Made by a program: the position numbers and the translations under genes. 20,925 bases of DNA, taken from the NCBI GenBank assembly GCA_009602735.1, contig WELA01009900.1, positions 325,704-346,628 of the forward strand, given 5' to 3'. Positions 1 to 9,420 of this stretch are shown here, piece after piece. Every line of letters starts with the position of its first letter. Position 1 is the stretch's first letter. A model generated the notes under the pieces. That model did no database searches. It was not told the origin of the DNA and saw only the letters and a list, made by a program, of their open reading frames with translations. This DNA is from Mesotaenium endlicherianum. Taxonomy: Eukaryota; Streptophyta; Zygnematophyceae; Zygnematales; Mesotaeniaceae.

Positions 1-2580
1 GGGGGGGGGGCGGGACGAGTAGAAGAGGAGAGAATTTTGTGAGCAGATGTCCATGGGGCTGCTGTTCAAGGATGCTGCTACGGGCGCAGCTCAGACGTGC
101 ATGTCGAAACACAATACGCTACTTGTGGTGTTTAAGTGGGGAAGGTTCCCACTGGACGGGTCAAATTGCCCCCGCCCGCCCGCTTCTATTTACTCCCTCT
201 GCCCCCGATGCTAGAACAAGGCACCCCTTCACCTGGTGCCAGACTGCATACCCTCCCCCCCCCTTATATAGAGTAATCCATAGAGATGTGAAGTACAGGC
301 CAGGTGTCGTCCTTGCGTAACCTACCGCGCGCAATTCAGACAAAAGAATTCTCCCCTGCACGCCTCTGGATACCTTTGCTGGACCCTTGCAAGTTGTGCA
401 CACGCTTTGCATAACATGATGGCACAGCCGAAGTATCCAGTAAGTAAAACACGGACGAGTAGAGCAAGGCGCCCCTCACGTAACTCTTGTGAGGGGATAA
501 GTAGTGTAATGTACCCGATGTGCCTGATTTGCAAAATGCGCCGTAAGTGCGTAAGTGCACAAGGCAGAGGCATGTGCAATGCAAGCGACATGTATGAGTT
601 CACAGCACCCTCTGTAGCAGGCCCATCACCATGTGCTTGCACCCCCCCTCTAAGCAGCATGCATCAGATCTTGCACAGTTTGCAAAGTTTCTTCATCATG
701 CTTCTCTGACTTTTTTAGCTGCTCCACAACATGACAGCAGCGTGAACACGGCCCCCCAGCTGCGTCCAAAAACATAGATAGTGATTGAATAAGAACTATG
801 CTTTGTAGGAGCGTCGATGCCTCCATTAACTGGGGAAGTACGTATGGGCAGGAAGTGGCTTGAGCTTTCGTTTTGTGCTTTTAAGAGGCCACATCATGAC
901 ATGACTGTTTCAACTCGTGGTCTGTGAGGTTGAAGCAGTCAATCAAGCGACATCCAGTCAATCAAAGCGACGTTCATTATAGCTACACATGTTTTGCAGT
1001 CTTAAGACTGTGGAGAGCTCCATCCTGCACCTGAGTCAGGAAGAGTTTACACTATTCATCATGAAGCTTGCTCCAGACTATCATACAATATTCAACTTTC
1101 AGATCTTGGGCGAATTCATGTGCATGGACGAGTTCAATAAAAAAGCAGCCACGTATCCACATCATTCACACTTGCCTGCATGCCTCGTGGTATGCAATCA
1201 GCATTTCTGTCACAATAAATCTCCAGACCCGATCAAGGATTGATGTTAGCAATGTAGCGTACCTGAAGTGCTCCAGAAGCTTGAGTCAGTTCCGTCTGGA
1301 GCGTAGCATATAAAGCTCCTCAAATGCAGAATTTGACTTCGACGTCAGCTAATGGTGATTACGGCAAGCGCCTAAAGCCCCTTCTGTTGATTGCACTTCA
1401 GTTTATTTCTTGACTGGCGATGAAGGTTAAAAAGGAGCAATCATATGCAGCAGTGATCACTTAGCAGTGAACAAGTTGCGTTGGGATACCATTGCGGTGA
1501 GCAAAGAGGAGGCCTGCATGGGCCTGAACGTGTTGGAGTCTCGAGTGAGAGCAAGACAAGAGAAGTTCAGCCTGACACCTATGCCCACTTATGCCTCACC
1601 TTCGTTGCGGTCTACAGTCGTCCCATGAAGCATGCCATGAAGTCCTTGCGGTCGAATGGGGTCCACAGATCGTCACTTCAATCTAAGCTCGGCTCGTCGA
1701 CGCTAGATGGCTTTTCATCGTTCACCCTCGATGCCACATATCGTAGCGGTAGTACCTTCTTCTTGCGCACGCGTGCCAGCCTATGCCATCTTCTTGCGTA
1801 CTTTGAAGACCTCTACACTGCACTACAGTCTCGAATCCCTGCCGCCTGTACTGTCGTATTCTCGCCGTATATGGACTCCTAGCTGACCACTGCAGAGCCC
1901 TTGTACGTACCCCTGCTATACGCTGTCAACTTTAGCGCTTCCTTCAGAGTGGTATTTGAGCTCCCCAAGTGTCGCGACCACTATCCGTTTGACGGTGCCG
2001 CACGCGGAGCGCAAGCTACGGCCACCCAGGTACGGAAAGTCAGCGTTGACTCACCGACCACTTGACTGATTACGTCGCAGTCAGCGGTTATGTCGGCGTC
2101 AAGACCACTGGCAAGGGGTCAATGTCAATGTGCCCCACACCCAGGGATGGGGAAGGTCTTGACAGCATAGACAGCTGTGAGGCTAGAAGCTGGGGATTAG
2201 TGATGAGCCGCCCAGCAGGTACCAAGTCAGGTACTATGTGACTGGCAGATTAAGTCAAGTCATGGCCGCAATGCCAAGATAGGTTACGGCCGCCCGGTTG
2301 GGAATCTTGAGCAAGAGGCATTTGCTTGTACACGCCGCTCAGAATTTCTTAGCCATGAGCCAATTAGGCGTGATTGCCAGCTGAGAAGCTAAGCAGCCAC
2401 GCGCGACAGTCACGAGCTGTGCATGCATGCCGAGTGACTACGAGTTTGATATGAGCATGGCTAGGCAAAAGCGACATGCAACTAAGCTTTGTGATTAAGC
2501 ACGGCATTCTCGAAAGATGACGCTGTGTGGTATCTGCGAAAGGCACGAATTTTGCCTGAGACATGTCATTCACTCTCACG
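1..2580. other. Gene-free stretch, no recognisable coding region
   Basis: This stretch starts with a run of ten G at the window edge. Open frames are present on both strands, the longest being 133 codons at 1481-1882 on the plus strand, but none shows a recognisable motif, a credible start context or a domain-like pattern. A C-run followed by TTATATAG (264-271) and a TATAAAG (1309-1315) are isolated TATA-like words without a gene behind them. I see no tRNA, no long repeat and no transposon protein here. Confidence 0.5.
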
Positions 2581-2589
2581 CACTTTTGC

Positions 2590-2650
2590 AAAGGAGCAGA
2601 AGGAGCAGAAGGAAGGAGAAGAAGGGCGCAAAGAAGAAGAAGGAGTTCCC
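2590..2650 (+). repeat. Purine-rich low-complexity tract (GAAGGAG-like)
   Basis: The plus strand is almost entirely A and G here, made of imperfect GAAGGAGCA and GAAGAAG units. Open frames across it read as glutamate/lysine-rich low complexity, which comes from the repeat and is not evidence of a protein. Confidence 0.6.
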
Positions 2651-3609
2651 AAGGCCGTTGGAGAGCCGAGGCCCCACGCTTCTGCCGACGCTGAAGATTC
2701 TTCTCAGTGTATCATAGATAAGTTAGGATTGTAGGAGTTCCCAAGAGGGAATCTCACTGTTGAAAGTCGGAAAACTGCAGAACAGAATCTGCTAGGAGAT
2801 TAGCACCGATTCGGCCGAACGCCACAAATGTGTGTGAAGCAGCCTTAAAATGGTGAGTTGTGTGTTAGTTTCCAGGTTCTCAGAAGTCGCATTCGCATCT
2901 CGAAGAGAGAGGGTAGTGAGAGGGTAGTATTGGCAGATAAAGCTCTCAGTGAAGAACTGAGTGAGCCTAGCCTGGCAGTGAAGAACTGTTAAGGCGCGGT
3001 GTTAAGTGAAGAGCTTGACCCAGGCCAGCATAGACGTGTAGTTTCAGAGTTTTGTAAGTTGTGACTTTGTGAAAGTTAAGCGAAAGTCTGAAGGGCAATT
3101 TTCTCTGAATCTAACGTTGTACGTCAAGCTGCTTAGAGTGTGAATTCTGCAAACTACAATTTGCTCACCTGTGAACCCAAGAACCTTAAGGCATAAAGTC
3201 TATGTGGAAGTAAGAGACTTTTGTCCTTGTAAGAGGAATTAAGGCAAGGCAAGTATTTTTAAAAATTTTGCTAAGTCTTACGATAAGCAGATGGTGAGAG
3301 CTGGGTGAAGGAGAACGTTGCTCTGAGTGTTGGTCATGGTTGCATGGTGCAAGTTCAGGAGCCCAGGGATGGGTCAACCTTGGTAAGGCTTGTCACCGAC
3401 ACACGTGCGAAGGTCGATCGACCATGTTTTCCCACACATGAGGAGGGCCACCGACACATCGACCAGGTCAAAGGCACACGTGCTGGAAGGCTACGCACGT
3501 GCCGAGGGACCGACACTGTTAGGCACGACACCAGGTTGTAGCCCTGGGGAACGCTCAGATCTCGCTTGCCCTCCTCACTCTTTGTCTAGCGGCTCGCCCA
3601 GTTCACCTC
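2651..3609. other. Gene-free stretch with a CACGTG cluster
   Basis: No coding region is supported. Between 3402 and 3501 there are three CACGTG hexamers (3402-3407, 3477-3482, 3496-3501) and a perfect 12-base palindrome GGTCGATCGACC at 3412-3423. The words CCGACAC and CACCGACACA recur around them. CACGTG is the plant G-box core bound by bZIP and bHLH factors; whether it acts here is unknown. The block could be the remains of a transposon promoter or LTR, or the 5' side of the LINE that follows. Confidence 0.4.
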
Positions 3610-4150
3610 TCTCGTACCTTAGTCCCTACCCCCTCCGTTCTTTCAGAGTTTGCCTCTTTTAGGCAGTCCCTCATTATGGCTCTCTCCGAGTTGCTTGGCC
3701 TTGGCCCATTCAACCCTAGCCAGTCTTGGGCTGCCCAGGCTGTGTACCCGTGCTCCATGGGAGGAGTAGGCTTGGGAGATCTTGCCTTCACCTCATCGGC
3801 AGCTTTCTTGGGGTCTCATTGCGCACCTTCTTGCGATTCGCTTTGCTGCCGACAATGTCCATGCGGCTGTCGTAGGGGAAGTGGAGACGGAGACGTTGCC
3901 TTTTAAGGCAGCACTTGTGGAGGCTAAGTCCAGCTTGGTAGCGGATTGCTTGGGGGACGAGCCTCCAAGATTGGACTTTTCTTCGATGGTGGAGCAGAGG
4001 GGGACAGGGGCTTGCAGGCCATTCTCGCTCGAGCCCAATGGGGTTCTCGCATGCACGGCCTGTTACCACAGAGCACCTCGGCTGACCGCGCCCGCATTCG
4101 TTCCTGCGGCGGACCTAGCGCAGGTGCCTGGGTGGGTGCAGGCCCTTCCC
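3610..4150 (+). pseudogene. LINE polyprotein remnant, region between RT and zinc knuckle
   Basis: Reading begins near 3610 in the frame of ATG 3676. It shows a helix-rich stretch and then a GGVGLGDLAFTSSAAFLGS-like motif at about 3757-3813, typical of the segment that follows the RT thumb in LINE proteins (GG-L-GL...AAFLAS). The frame then shifts near 3810, shifts back near 3990 (GLQAILARAQ, about 4008-4040) and shifts again near 4150. Each piece matches the expected order of such proteins (the 'LQ..L', 'D.AR..S' and 'AGAW' landmarks), so the breaks are indels in one ancestral ORF rather than separate genes. No catalytic RT motif is present in what remains. Confidence 0.6.
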
Positions 4151-5045
4151 ACTCGCCCAGCTTTGACATTCCAGGACTTAGAGTTTGGCACTTCCCTCCG
4201 TATACGACTAGGCATTACACACCCGTGCCTTGCTGGCCTAGTTTGTGCGTGTGGGGATGAGGCATCTACTACACATGTCTTGAGGTGTGCACGAGAGAAG
4301 GAGCGCACAGCGACCCATGACGTTGTCCGGGATAGCGTCGCCATGATCGAAAGGAGGTCACATTTTGCGGTGGCCTTGGAGAAGGGAGGCCTACTCCCTC
4401 TTCTTCCCTCCCAAACCAAGGGCCGCTGTGTGGATATTGTCTGCATGGCGAGAGAGTCGGCGGCGCGCACGTTGTTGGATGTGGTTGTGGCCAATCCTCT
4501 CGAAGGGGGTATCGTGGAATTAGCTTCATCAACAGTAGGGGTGGCGGCGGCGATCAAGGAGAAAGGCCAAGACTCTCAAGTACAGCGACACTCTAGTCGG
4601 CGACACCTTTGTCCCACTAGCGCTGGAGGTTTTTGGGACATTAGGCACCAAGTTCCACAGCTTCCTCAACCTTTGCGCTGAGCGCACAGTCTCCCTCAAC
4701 TTCAATGTCTCTTGTGACGATGCCGGTTACAGGGACTTGGTCAACGCAATCAAGCGAGAGTACCGCCAGCTAGTCGGTTGTAGTCTACAGAGAGCTCAGG
4801 CTTCTACCGTTCACGAGCGTGCAGCTAGCGCCCTATCTAGGACTGTGCATCGACCCCCAGTTCCTCTCGTTTCATTTTCCCTTGCCGACGCCTTAGCAGT
4901 TCTCAGTCCTCGCAATTTAGAAGTAGATGAAAATGGACCTTCATATTATTTCGGAGCTCGCTCCAATTTAACTAATTCATACGCCCCTTTTTTTTTTCTT
5001 GTTTTCTTTTTTAATCAACGAGTTGTGATGTTGGAGTCAAACTGA
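4150..5045 (+). pseudogene. LINE zinc knuckle and restriction-like endonuclease domain, frameshifted
   Basis: After LEFGTSLRIRLG (about 4181-4216) comes a zinc-knuckle pattern C-x-C-x7-H-x3-C. Its cysteines are at codons 4244, 4250 and 4286 and its histidine at 4274. A THDVVRD motif follows at about 4316. The endonuclease signature follows: VDIV with its acidic residue at 4433-4435, and about 15 residues later LLDVVVANP with its aspartate at 4478-4480. This is the PD-(D/E)xK-like arrangement of restriction-like LINE endonucleases. The frame shifts near 4570. Translation then continues with a GDTFVPLALEVFGT-like segment, a conserved-looking helical region (AIKREYRQL, about 4746-4772) and a TGA at 5043-5045. 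The product would nick target DNA to prime reverse transcription; this copy cannot make it intact. Confidence 0.65.
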
Positions 5046-5368
5046 GACAAACCAATTTGAGAAAGTAAGCATCACGAGTCGAAACATCGAAGTCTAAACG
5101 CGAGGGCAAAATGTATAAATGATGAACACCGTGAGGAAAGCTTGGAAAGGCTCGAGAGTGAACGGTCACTGAAACTGACGGCAATGACCTCGAGTATGGG
5201 TACCATCAAAATAAGCGGTCGTCAAGCCATGGGTTGACAATGGAAGGAGGTGCTTGATGTGTGTGTCTGTCTCCCTCCACTAACAAGAAGACCATATCGA
5301 CCCATGTCAATGCAGAGACGAACAAACGCAAACCCTAAGGAGGAATAGTTTTGTGTTAGAGTTTCACC

Positions 5369-5663
5369 ATGGCTCACAGGCATCGCCTTGTTACTGCTAC
5401 CACGGGAGTTGTTTCTAAAAGACCTAGCATTTTCGGCGAGATCGTCATTGGCACTGTCTTGGGAATCGCTGGTAAGCATCAACTTGTGATTTACGAGAGA
5501 AGTATTCTATCCCTTAGGCTTTATATGCAACATGTTGAGCTAATGAAACTCCGTGAGTGCAAGTGGCGCTGTCTGGAAGATTTACCATTTTAACTTGCGG
5601 AGACAAACAGAGGAGCTTTATCAAGCATTGGAGAACAGCACAGCGTCAACGTTGGCCAAATGA
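5369..5663 (+). CDS. COX5C: Cytochrome c oxidase subunit 5C-like protein (two exons)
   Basis: A small mitochondrial inner-membrane subunit of respiratory complex IV, of the plant COX5C / animal COX6C type. Exon 1 (5369-5471) starts at an ATG in an excellent context (CACCATGGC) and encodes a basic N-terminus, then RPSIFGEIVIGTVLGIA, which is the start of the single membrane helix. A strong donor GTAAGC follows at 5472. Exon 2 (about 5564-5663) encodes VWKIYHFNLRRQTEELYQAL and ends in TGA at 5661-5663. This matches the family pattern: helix, G-x-W-K-x-H, basic QR(K)T stretch, then a short (F/L)Y-x-x-L helix. The predicted length of about 67 residues fits the 63-70 usual for the family. The intron is about 92 bases, with a CTAAT branch-like word at 5540-5544. 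One oddity: the donor leaves phase 1, while the AG acceptors at 5556-5557 and 5562-5563 would need phase 2. Either a non-AG border near 5565, a base error or a frameshift is involved. A weak TATAAAT lies at 5114-5120. Confidence 0.68.
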
Positions 5664-6539
5664 TAGCTGTCTTGCAGAATTTCGAAAACAGGATGGCATG
5701 GGTTCAACGAAAGGGACAAATAGAGTACACCAGAAGAGATGCAAAGAGATAATAGCAGGGATATGAAATGTTAGCTCCTTTCCTATCAATAATTGTTTGC
5801 TCATTCCTCCTGACTTTTCCACATGTAGGAGCAAATAGTATATCGCTGGAACAAATTTGACTTGCCTAACGTGCTGCAGCGAACTGCTGGGTAAATGAAA
5901 TGAATCTTGCTTATTCAAGATTAATATATTTCATTTAAATATAAAAGATCAGAGATAGGTGGAAGCGTGTGAAATCAGGGAGCGATCTTCGCCCTTATAA
6001 TGAATTCCGTTTACTCATCTATAGCCCTTGACTCACTTATCGTAGTGTGCCATAGTTGCACACGAATACAAGGCACAAGAAAGAGGCGAGCTTGAGGACT
6101 AGAGCTTCTCCTTTAGAAACTCCTGACCTCTTGCCTACCAGGCATACAAGCATGTGTAAGCACATACACAACATCAGGGGACTGAATAGCAAAGGCGCTC
6201 TCATTCAGATGTCCATAAAGTAGCTCAAACACATCCCACTGACTTAGGTGCAAAACCATGGAATCTGTCCGCTGTGTGACCCCGAAATGTCAGAGGGCAT
6301 AACTCTGCCAATACCACTCCAAATTGAGCAAACTTAACGGCAACGGATGCATCTTGACGAGGCCTTTCCGAAACGTCCTAGTTTGCTCCAAATGGAGCGC
6401 AAACGAAGCATCCATGGCAATTTCCGTGAAGGCTGGTCATTAGAACGAACCCAAAAAGTGCACACATCACTTGCAAGTAGAAATCCGACTGTAAAGCCTA
6501 CTGTCTAGAATGAGGGACCACGAGATCCCAGCCTGCTAT
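5664..6539. other. Intergenic stretch, no gene seen
   Basis: No coding pattern is supported on either strand. It holds the 3' flank of the COX5C-like gene (AT-rich around 5910-5950) and, at 6381-6404, an imperfect hairpin (GTTTGCTCCA, AA loop, TGGAGCGCAAAC) flanked by GGATGC/GCATCC words at 6340-6345 and 6408-6413. This region may already belong to the flank or terminal part of the DIRS-like element, but its left end could not be fixed. Confidence 0.45.
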
Positions 6540-6564
6540 GTACCTAGTGACCACCTGGTTGACC

Positions 6565-6685
6565 ACGGCGCAAGGTGCGCCGTTTCGTGGGAAACCCGTT
6601 AAGTTGGGACCCACGGATCTAGGTATAACGACCATATTAATTGGTCGGTTGACTGAAGTCCTAACTGTTCAGTTGACTGACGACG
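6565..6685 (+). repeat. Cluster of short inverted repeats upstream of the DIRS-like coding region
   Basis: Within about 120 bases there are four hairpins. They are ACGGCGCA-AGG-TGCGCCGT (6565-6583, perfect 8-bp stem), CGTGGG/CCCACG (6586-6591 with 6610-6615), CGACCA/TGGTCG (6629-6634 with 6642-6647) and ACTGAA/TTCAGT (6652-6675). GTTGACTGA also occurs twice as a direct repeat (6649-6657, 6673-6681). DIRS elements carry inverted or split terminal repeats used to circularise their cDNA. This block sits where the left terminus would be, but I found no matching copy at the right end. Confidence 0.45.
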
Positions 6686-6782
6686 GCTCCGCCTACCCAG
6701 GAGTTAACCACACTGGTAGGGGGTGCAACTGCATATAATCGCGACAGATGAAGCTCAGAATAGAGTAACACAATTAGTCGAG

Positions 6783-7680
6783 ATGGGTAAGAAAGATGCT
6801 GCCCTGATTCCTTCGAAGGATGACCCGAAGGGCAAGACCTCAGAAGAGTCTGGTAATTCTGATATTCGTTTCTCAACTCTGTCTGCCGCTGATAGAGAAA
6901 CAGTCCTGAGAGCAGCACAAGAGAGATCCTGGTCCGAACTTGCCTCTCAAAAACCTCCTTCTGCATCTCAGACAGAGACAGCGAGAACAATGCAGCAGCA
7001 TAATCCCAATCCTGAAGGAGCAGATTTTAATGAGAAGATGGATAAATGGCTACAAGTACTCAATGTCTTGATAGAAGATAAGATTAAAGGAGTAGCAAAG
7101 AGACACCAGCCCAACAGCAATGCAAAGACGGAGCAACTAGCCCGAGAATTCAAGCGCATGAAAGAAGAGAAGGACATGGCGGGCATGAGAGATGTCCAAC
7201 GACAACAAAGCTCAGATAAAATTCGTCAACGAGCTGGAGGAGGCAAATCTGCAAGCACAAGCAGCATTCATTGAAGAAGACTATGAGCAAACACGTAAAA
7301 TGGTTGCTACCAGTCTGGAAGCAATTGCATTCAGGAGAAAACTCATTTGGCTAGCAAAAGAGTACCAGTGGCCTGTGGTCAATGATGTTATTAAGAAGTG
7401 TGCACTCAATGGTAAAAACCCAGCAACAGAGAACTTAGATACTATGTGTCAATGCAGGGTAGAGAAACAGAAGGAAGAGTCATTTAAAGAGAACAAACTT
7501 CCTCGCTATGGGAATAGGTCAGGATACATAAGGGATGGAAACCAATTTATTGTTCAATTGTGGAATTTTTAGGCATCTGTCACCTGACTGCCAAGCACCT
7601 AAGCGTTACAATGGAAGGTGGGAGAATAGAGCACCCCCTGTTCCTTAAAGTCAGCCTCCTATATTGCCGTCGCTTATGGG
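6783..7680 (+). pseudogene. DIRS Gag-like protein remnant with zinc knuckle
   Basis: Reading starts at ATG 6783 (the frame is open from about 6723) and gives a lysine/glutamate-rich helical protein to TGA 7272-7274. In the overlapping frame from about 7192 the better continuation appears: FVNELEEANLQAQAAFIEED and then a helical segment to about 7530, typical of DIRS Gag-like ORF1 proteins. A CCHC zinc knuckle (C-x2-C-x4-H-x4-C) is visible at about 7547-7594, but one base is missing between its first two cysteines, which again changes the frame. The second half reads C-G-I-F-R-H-L-S-P-D-C. A proline-rich tail follows to about 7680. The protein would package element RNA. The frame change near 7190 could be an old indel; a programmed shift cannot be excluded. 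Confidence 0.6.
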
Positions 7681-8062
7681 TCCTCCTATGCTTCCAATGC
7701 AGAATCAACAGAATCAGTTCAGGCAGTAAAGAGTCTCAAATAGACCGGGGATATTGTTTATTTGTTCATAGGTCAGATTGACCAAGATATTTGTCCATCC
7801 GGTCACATTGACCAAGATGTAATTCAAAACTGGAATTGCAGTGTAATAAGATGAGATTTTGTAAATAAAATGTGTCATCTAGAGCAGGTATGTTTTCAGA
7901 TTGAGAATGAGGACGAGGGGCAATGGACCCAGCAGTTTGATAAAATGTTGTCAATCGACTTGAGAAGAAATAGGCATTTGCAGATATGTGCGGGCAAGAT
8001 GCCTTGGATGACGAAGCATTGCAGAATATGCTGTATGATGCAAAAAAAAAAGTTGCATCTAA
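7681..8062 (+). pseudogene. Gag-Pol linker region of the DIRS-like element
   Basis: This stretch is coding-like but fragmented. Two copies of a 19-base word (GGTCAGATTGACCAAGATA at 7771-7789, GGTCACATTGACCAAGATG at 7801-7819) lie 30 bases apart and read as repeated G-x-I-D-Q-D residues in one frame. A later piece reads acidic and helical (LDDEALQNMLYDAKKK, about 8003-8050) and contains an A-run of nine or ten. The piece runs to a TGA at 8105-8107, whereas the RT frame opens at 8063, so an indel lies in between. No enzyme motif was seen. Confidence 0.4.
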
Positions 8063-8820
8063 AAGTGGAGATGCTATGAAAATGGATTTGAACATGGATT
8101 TTCGCTGAGAGAAAAATATGATTGGTGGCACTCATGGTGCCAGAGTTCTTACGTTCTTTCTGTGATTAAATCCGATTACATATTGGAATGGAGTAAAGAA
8201 GGGGAGCCTATGGCATATGAAAAGCGGAACCGTGGGGGAGTTAGAAAGTTTCTTGATTTTATTGGGGAAGCTATTATGGAGCTGCTAGACTCTGGAGCAG
8301 CAGAAAAGTGGCAAGGCCCTGGTAAGCCCACCTGTGTATCTCCTTTGAATGTGGTCGAGGAAAAGAAGCTAAGATTGATTTTAAACTTGAGGATCCTGAA
8401 TAAACATGTGCAATCTATAGCCTTCAAGTACAAAGGTCTACAGAAGGTGCCAAAATTACTTGAACAGGGTGATTTTTTCTTTGATTTAGACCTGAAATCA
8501 GGATACCATCACATCAGGATGGACCCTCATTATTGTCAATACCTGAATTTCAAGTTTGAAGATCAGTATTATGTCTACACAAGCCTACCTTTTTGGTTTG
8601 GCAATTGCTCCATATGTCTTCACAAGGGTGATGAAAGAGTTAATAGGACTATGGAGGGGTCAAGGAGTCAAAGTTATACCATACCTGGATGCCTGGCTAT
8701 TCTTCTATAAGAGCCCACAGGAGCATGAAGTGATAGAATCCAAAGTTATTCAAGATTGTGAGAGAGCTGGTATTTTAATTAGCTGGATTGCAACAGAGTC
8801 CAACAATATTTGGGAGTAGT
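8063..8820 (+). pseudogene. DIRS reverse transcriptase domain, frameshifted and with altered catalytic box
   Basis: The frame opens at 8063 and shows landmarks of a DIRS RT: YVLSVIK before the domain, RLILNLRILNKHV (about 8370-8408), then FFFDLDLKSGYHHIRMDP (about 8474-8527), which contains the first catalytic Asp. A run of five T at 8590-8594, where the family pattern needs four, moves the reading into the next frame. There FGLAIAPYVFTRVMKELI follows (about 8592-8645). The YLDD-type box then appears as YLDAWLF (about 8684-8704): the second catalytic aspartate is alanine (GCC for GAC). A further indel near 8800 precedes QYLGVVI. The enzyme would copy element RNA into cDNA in the cytoplasm or nucleus. 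This copy is inactive by both frame and active site. Confidence 0.8.
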
Positions 8821-9117
8821 AATCGTCAATTAACTACATAACTATAAAGATCTTCATTGACAAAGGAAGGAGGAACAAATTAAGAAACACCATTGAGAAA
8901 CTAAAGAGAAAATCAGAGAAACAGGGATCAGTTGGGCAAAACAGTTAGCATCTCTAGCTGGTCAGATCTTGTCTATGAAAGTAGCTTTTCGAGAGCTGTC
9001 TAGTATACTTACCAGACAAATGTTTGCTCTGTTGAAAACTAAGGATGACTGGGACAGCAGAGTGATTTTCACAGATGAAGTCAAGGATGAGATGAATTTT
9101 TGGAAGGAGAATTTTCA
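8821..9117 (+). pseudogene. RT-RNase H connection of the DIRS-like element, 5' of the insertion
   Basis: After the YLGVVI landmark two frames must be combined. One reads a basic helix (INYITIKIF onward, about 8830-8930). The next reads GISWAKQLASLAGQILSMKV (about 8925-8984), then a segment ending in DEMNFWKENF (about 9086-9115). LASLAGQ..SM and the W-x-x-N end match the stretch that joins RT to RNase H in DIRS and related Pol proteins. Coding similarity stops abruptly at 9117, where the inserted element begins. Confidence 0.65.
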
Positions 9118-9291
9118 TGTAACGTTTTTGCTTTTCGAGAGGATCTTTCCTCGGTTTTCAAAAAACATTTCAATGCGGTAGAAAGAAAATCTATATACTT
9201 GTGCAAATTGACAAATCCTCGAGAAAGCAAAAATTGAAAACTAATGTAGAATGTGTGCTTGTGAGAGTTGCACTCACAATGACTCTGCAAG

Positions 9292-9299
9292 TATTTATA
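9292..9299 (+). promoter_or_regulatory. TATA-like box in the solo-LTR-like insert
   Basis: TATTTATA lies 174 bases into the insert, preceded by a GTGAG..CTCAC inverted repeat (9261-9277). A TATA box in this position would suit an LTR promoter on the plus strand. It is supported by sequence and context only. Confidence 0.35.
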
Positions 9300-9420
9300 C
9301 CGGCACGTCGTGAGGCACTGGAGTGCTTTGAGTCACCACCTAGGGCACTGGTTCATGTCAACGAAAACAGGCGAAGGGGTACGACCCATTTTGGCTGAAT
9401 GCTCGAAACGCGCAGTTTGG

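Larger units (their letters stand above)
3610..5045 (+). mobile_element. 3' fragment of a LINE (non-LTR retrotransposon) with restriction-like endonuclease
   Basis: The segment carries, in order, the region downstream of a LINE reverse transcriptase, a cysteine/histidine zinc knuckle, a restriction-enzyme-like endonuclease signature and a basic tail. This is the order known for LINE lineages that carry a restriction-like endonuclease C-terminal to the RT (R2, CRE and NeSL-like groups). The RT catalytic core is absent upstream, so the copy is 5'-truncated, as is usual for LINEs made by target-primed reverse transcription. The coding frame changes at least four times, so the copy is dead. A T-rich tract lies at 4988-5013 near the coding end; I could not find a poly(A) tail or a target-site duplication. 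Confidence 0.7.

Noticed and set aside
1481..1882. 133-codon open frame
   Set aside because: It lacks a recognisable motif, ATG context or splice context, and its composition is unlike the credible exons of the window.
5369..5593. Unspliced 74-codon reading of the COX5C-like gene
   Set aside because: After 5471 the translation loses all family similarity, a good donor lies exactly there, and the family C-terminus is found in another frame at 5566-5663.
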